Assembly: GCF_902488535.1 (NCBI RefSeq)
Contig: NZ_CABTWO010000001.1
Location: forward strand, 1 to 64,000
Reading direction: 5' to 3'
DNA from: an uncultured Mobiluncus sp.
Lineage (GTDB): Bacteria; Actinomycetota; Actinomycetes; Actinomycetales; Actinomycetaceae
DNA: 64,000 nt
Under the pieces are notes generated by a model, which saw nothing but the letters and a program-made list of their open reading frames with translations, did not search any database and was not told the origin of the DNA. Positions 61,001 through 64,000 of the stretch are shown here, piece by piece. Position 1 is the stretch's first letter, and every line of letters begins with the position of its first letter. Both the position numbers and the translations under genes were made by a program.

Positions 61001-64000
61001 CGCGACGAGCTTGCCCTTCAGCTGCAGCGATTCGAAAGCCACCAGCTTGTCGTTAGCCTTCAATACGCTCAACGGTACCGTGAACTCGACAGTAGCGGCT
61101 GTCTTGTCCTTGATAGTCCCGCTCACGCGAGTAGCGCCGTTCGTTGCCTTCGGGGTGGTGAACTTGCCTGTACCAACCACACCGGTGTCACTGACCGTAC
61201 CATCAGCCGCGATACCCTTGAGTTCACCGCTAAGGGTGTACTCGGTTTCGGGCAGCAGGTTGAAGAACTCAACGTAGTCCGTCAGCTTGACGTTATCGCC
61301 TTCCCAAACGACCTTCTGGCCTTCGTATTCCAGCTTGGTGCCGATATGTGGCACGTCCACAACCGTCACGGTCTGGCGACCATCGTTCGGGTCTGCGTGA
61401 TTAGTATCCCACTTGGTCGTGTCGGTAACGCTGGCCTTGATGGTGTCGTCGTCGCCAGTCACAAGCGAGGCGCGCGTCAGGTATTCGTACGCCACCAGCT
61501 TCAACTCGGTGCCAGCAGTCTTGGCCGCTTCCATCGGAGCCTTCAGCTGATCAGCCGTCACGTTGAACTTGATGTCCTTCGTCACGTCCACCTTCTCAGC
61601 AGTGAACCTCTCTAGGCCATCTGCCAAAACTGTTTCGTTAGGCTGACCGGCGTTGTACACCAGGCGGGAAACCAACACGTACTTCTCACCCTTGATGAGA
61701 CCCTTCATCTGCACCTTATCCTGCAGATCCAGCGCCGCATCGGTCGCGATGACCTGGGTGCCGTCCTGAGCCAGGTCGGTTTCAATACTCGGGTTGTAGG
61801 AGGTCTCTACCGTCTGATTACCATCCTTCGGATCCTCGTGCTTCAGCGGAGGTTCGTTCGGCTTGTCGTTGCGAATCAGCTGTTCGTAAGCCACGTACTT
61901 GTAGCCGGGCTTCAGCGTACCCGCCGGGATGGTATTGTAGCCAACCTGCTGGGTACCACTGGCCTCGGTCGGAGTGAAGGTGGCGGTGCCGGTAATACCG
62001 GTGTTGCTGACCTTACCGTCCAGACCGATTTCCATCAGGGTCGCGTTCAAGGTGTACTTGACACCCGGAGTCAAACCAACGTAGCTGACCGTATCAACCA
62101 GCTGCTTGGAGTCGACCGGAATGGTCGGGATGGTCGGATTCTTCTCCCAGGCACGGTTGCCGTCCACGCTCAGCACCGTCTTCATGCCGGGCTTCACGCC
62201 GGAGCCAACAGTCTGTGCCGGATCGTTCGGGTCTTCGTGAGTAGACTCAGCCGGACCGTCTACCTTATTACCGAGGTACAGGGTCTCAAACACAACCAGC
62301 TCGTCGTTCTCGGCCACAGTACCGGCCGGAATCTCGAAGGTCATGAAGTCGGCCTCGGTCCAGGTTGCCTTTTCAGCCTTGAACGGCTTGGAGGTCACCT
62401 TGATGCCGGTGGACTTGTTCTGAGTCTTGTTCCACAGTTCGCCAGCGACCACGTAGGTTTCCCCGACCTTCATACCGGTGAAGGTCACGGTGTCCTTGAC
62501 CGTCGACTTAGCGTCGGCGAGGACCAGACCACGTTCGCCCGCCGCGCTAGCCTTAGTGGCGAGCTTCGGAGCCCAGACAGTCTGCGAGTCGTCGTTGATG
62601 TCGTGGTGAATCAGGTATTCCTTGCCTTCTTGGTACACGGTCTCAAAGACCACGACCGGCTTGCCCATAATCAAGTTTGCCGGAACCTCGAACTTCAGGA
62701 GCTCAAAGCCAGTACCGGAGGTAATAACCTTCTCTACCGGACGGTCTGCCTGACCATCCGCACGGTAAACCGAGTTTGCCGGGCCGATGACTCGCTCCAC
62801 CGGAGCCAATCCAGGCACAGGCTGCTTGGTTTCCTTATCCATCAACTTACCGGACAGCAGGTAGGCCTTGGGTGTACCATCGGCGTACTTGGCATCCAGA
62901 TTCAAACCGGAGTAGTCAACCTTGTCAACAATGGTGACTGCCTTGGTGTTATCCGCGACCTTGTCGCCGTCAGCCTTATCGGTAGCGGTCGTCTCCAGAG
63001 AGCCAACCCGCACGGTCTGATCCTCAGAGGCCATATCCTTGTGGCTTGCTACAACTTCGCCCTTGGCGTCCACGAGTTCCTCAAAGACCACGAACTTCGC
63101 GCCAGCCTTGACCTTGTCAGCCGGAATCGTGAAGGTCACATTCTTGACAGTCACGCCCTTAGTGACCTTGACGTCCTTGACATCGCTGGTCGCGACGACG
63201 GTCTTGCCGTCCTCAGCCATCAGCTTGCCCTTCAGGGTGTAAGTACCCGGTGCGGCGTTCGAAATGGTCACCTTGTCGTCAACGGTAACGTCCTTCTGAT
63301 CCTTCTGGAGTTGAACCAGCTTGGCACCATTCACAGTTGCGGCGGTAGCCAAGGACGGGTTGTAAACAACCTGCGAGTCATCGTTGATGTCGTGGTGGGT
63401 AGCAACGGTAACGTCACCATCCATCAGGTCTTCGAACACAACCACCGGGGCAGTAGCCAGAGCGGCCTTATCCACCTCGAACTTCACAATGGCCTTCACA
63501 GCACCCTTGTCCTTCGAGGACGGGGTCTTAGCCACGAACTTCGCGGGTGTGACCGTAACATACTTGGCGTCAATCGGGTCTCCAGCGTGAACCTCAGTAC
63601 CACCGGCCAAAGTGGCGTCAGCCTGGTAGTGCAGGGTACCGGTAACGGTGTATTCCTTGCCTACCTGCAGACCCTCGTAATCCACCAAGTCGTAAATCAC
63701 TACCTTGGCAGGGGAATTGTCGAGGTTCTTATCGCTCGGATCCGAACCCTTACCGTCCTTGCCGCCATCATAAGCGGTGGTGGTAATGGAGTTCTTTACC
63801 ACGTTGATAGTCTGTGCCGGGTCCTTCGGGTTGGCGTGCTTGACCACAACATTGCCCTTGGCGTCGCCATCGTGCAAGGTTTCAAAGACCACCAGGTCCT
63901 TGCCCTCTACGATGCTGTCAGCAGGAACCGTGAACTTCATGGTCTGCTCGCCAATGACGCCCTTCGCGTCAGAGGTAACCTTCACCGGCTGCACAGTCAC
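58058..64000 (-). CDS. Giant VaFE-repeat surface-anchored protein (5' end outside the window)
   Basis: At least 1980 residues, open at the right edge. About twelve units of the VaFE/thioester-linked Ig-like type repeat, each with a DTVTYTGL-like start, an LVVFE-like strand and an H-D-x-N-D-x-x-Q-T-V end; two stretches of a different repeat type (TKAVTGWDENTA... and TKVVKTAADLP...) resemble DUF5979. The C terminus has a Pro/Thr wall-spanning region, LARTG at 1942-1946 of this fragment (58177-58163), a hydrophobic span and an RRKR stop. LARTG is the class E sortase type, and srtE lies 3 kb away. Probable adhesin or fibrous wall protein; an intact signal peptide is to be expected upstream of the window. 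Confidence 0.9.
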   Translation of the reverse strand: MTVQPVKVTSDAKGVIGEQTMKFTVPADSIVEGKDLVVFETLHDGDAKGNVVVKHANPKDPAQTINVVKNSITTTAYDGGKDGKGSDPSDKNLDNSPAKVVIYDLVDYEGLQVGKEYTVTGTLHYQADATLAGGTEVHAGDPIDAKYVTVTPAKFVAKTPSSKDKGAVKAIVKFEVDKAALATAPVVVFEDLMDGDVTVATHHDINDDSQVVYNPSLATAATVNGAKLVQLQKDQKDVTVDDKVTISNAAPGTYTLKGKLMAEDGKTVVATSDVKDVKVTKGVTVKNVTFTIPADKVKAGAKFVVFEELVDAKGEVVASHKDMASEDQTVRVGSLETTATDKADGDKVADNTKAVTIVDKVDYSGLNLDAKYADGTPKAYLLSGKLMDKETKQPVPGLAPVERVIGPANSVYRADGQADRPVEKVITSGTGFELLKFEVPANLIMGKPVVVFETVYQEGKEYLIHHDINDDSQTVWAPKLATKASAAGERGLVLADAKSTVKDTVTFTGMKVGETYVVAGELWNKTQNKSTGIKVTSKPFKAEKATWTEADFMTFEIPAGTVAENDELVVFETLYLGNKVDGPAESTHEDPNDPAQTVGSGVKPGMKTVLSVDGNRAWEKNPTIPTIPVDSKQLVDTVSYVGLTPGVKYTLNATLMEIGLDGKVSNTGITGTATFTPTEASGTQQVGYNTIPAGTLKPGYKYVAYEQLIRNDKPNEPPLKHEDPKDGNQTVETSYNPSIETDLAQDGTQVIATDAALDLQDKVQMKGLIKGEKYVLVSRLVYNAGQPNETVLADGLERFTAEKVDVTKDIKFNVTADQLKAPMEAAKTAGTELKLVAYEYLTRASLVTGDDDTIKASVTDTTKWDTNHADPNDGRQTVTVVDVPHIGTKLEYEGQKVVWEGDNVKLTDYVEFFNLLPETEYTLSGELKGIAADGTVSDTGVVGTGKFTTPKATNGATRVSGTIKDKTAATVEFTVPLSVLKANDKLVAFESLQLKGKLVAEHKDPKDENQIVKVKHPGVGTLASVDDKKSSLTVWEGVNKEGKKAPETYTVHDVIRMVNVEEGKTYALDGQVYSKTAYDAGNTGSLATNAKTVKVTASMAVDPNADEIAKYGKDVKVYETTMDITVKAADIKSDGDNLVVFEQLWAEGTYESADGGKVTPKGDNKPVATHNDITAKSQSITVNRPEFGSLTLTKAVTGWDENTANVERTNAKYVFTVACTEKGSTDTITLHEGQSATIDGIPVGDKCTITENVQNAEEQAGLKDTVKFTEANGVTVESTKNGEGTVIVGGTPNGKDRVANVTVTAENVFTNEVTIGTHTTGKFDKKASNGDTITDLVKYQNLQGGKYLLHTYFVEYDKAGQAHKIDYVPSEVREVTVEGGYVKGGHSGTWTIDVKVPSELIQEHKTVVLWEDLYRMPQDRDAFETQLSKLPTGKTAAGLIAFHHEENLAPGKGTQWLEVSTHFGGFQVTKVVKTAADLPADVVAKIPTTWSFTYEAKVPDGKTAKQGTALEGSFNLTVDPKDPSKAVSPRFDGFPTGTEITITETDAKAQIPTQAKWKVTWKSEGWTDGAEGTTKTFTITPAATVSVTALNEFSLVTPTLATVARTADDGKMLKPSEDTAVVDTVTYTNLVQGRDYWLKTELVYVDDTADPNDNKPVLGADGNPLVKWTKVTAETDNSEWVVDKDKPMVVPANANPDADVVFFESLYEMTKDGGQPKANDKPIVEHRDNADPKQIITRRPALSLQTTADLSGGKAITAGEGATVNDTVTYSGLKAGADYTLVGTLVKKSDGSIVGSPVTVAGLKAEADGSGSWKMSIPLTAKDTAGLANGEKLVVFEKAYAGNLPKAGTAPAGTYTPVLAHEDLDDASQTVNVVKRPTPPPYTPGTTPPTPPVESKTTTPPTPPVKSETTTPPSTTPNTPPTIPVAPATTLPPMHPKVPPTLARTGAQAAIFGGLSILMIAAGAGIGLLAARRKRQSDAQ

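Noticed and set aside
58058..64000. CRISPR-like repeat array
   Set aside because: The repeats are protein-coding VaFE units of 300 bp or more, degenerate at DNA level, with no short direct repeats separated by unique spacers. No CRISPR array or cas gene is seen in the window.
1..64000. Transposase, integrase or phage genes
   Set aside because: No recombinase, IS-type inverted repeats or phage proteins were recognised anywhere in the window.

Overview
The window is a stretch of actinobacterial chromosome of moderately high GC, judged by eye. The clearest lineage markers are the fhaA-fhaB-pstP-rodA-pbpA-pknA-pknB cluster, CrgA, a class E sortase, a Tad pilus locus of the high-GC Gram-positive type and an actinobacterial-style SRP RNA. 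The gene mix and moderate GC would suit the Actinomycetaceae (for example a Mobiluncus-like organism). That placement is inference and was not tested.

Layout. 1-250 is a 146-bp tandem repeat carrying a tRNA T-arm-like segment. 0.4-8.6 kb is a gluconate/idonate catabolic island: eda on the plus strand; gntP-idnO-idnD-gnd on the minus strand; a D-2-hydroxyacid dehydrogenase and an FGGY-type gluconate kinase diverging from gntP. 8.7-11.6 kb has a TSUP exporter, tRNA-Arg(ACG) and the methionine importer genes metN-metI without metQ. 11.7-20.6 kb is the cell-wall growth and Ser/Thr kinase operon, with most stop and start codons overlapping. 20.7-23.4 kb is a divergent pair of membrane proteins of unknown role, one with a leucine-rich-repeat-variant domain. 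23.4-29.4 kb (minus strand) holds a thioredoxin, asd, lysC (with a likely internal start for a beta subunit), recR and dnaX.

29.4-44.6 kb is one long minus-strand run dominated by a Tad/Flp pilus locus: a zinc-ribbon protein, CpaB, CpaE/TadZ, two TadE-like pseudopilins, the CpaF ATPase, TadB, TadC, an embedded histidine kinase and response regulator, a Flp pilin, a 504-residue Flp-headed protein, a lipoprotein, a TadG-like protein, the prepilin peptidase and an OmpA-domain lipoprotein. Just upstream of this run, at 44.75-44.84 kb on the same strand, is an SRP RNA gene (ffs). In many bacteria ffs sits next to dnaX-recR, so the Tad locus appears to split that pair.

45.9-47.6 kb has a sulfide:quinone oxidoreductase-like flavoprotein with a small partner ORF. 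At 47.9 kb a 27-codon gene, with its own promoter, Shine-Dalgarno and terminator, encodes an amphipathic, phenol-soluble-modulin-like peptide. It lies directly upstream of a MacB/FtsX-type ABC transporter whose ATPase has an unusual proline-rich tail. I regard this peptide plus transporter as the best candidate for an undescribed system. 52.3-57.8 kb holds galE, a 51-residue membrane protein, the class E sortase, crgA, a small acidic-tailed membrane protein, a cyclophilin and a rhomboid protease. 58.1-64.0 kb is the 3' part of a giant VaFE-repeat surface protein ending in LARTG, the motif type expected for a class E sortase; its 5' end lies beyond the window.

Logic of the region: most genes concern the envelope. 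They cover wall synthesis and its kinases, a pilus machine, a sortase and its probable adhesin substrate, and a peptide/exporter pair, beside housekeeping genes for lysine/threonine entry, recombination and replication.
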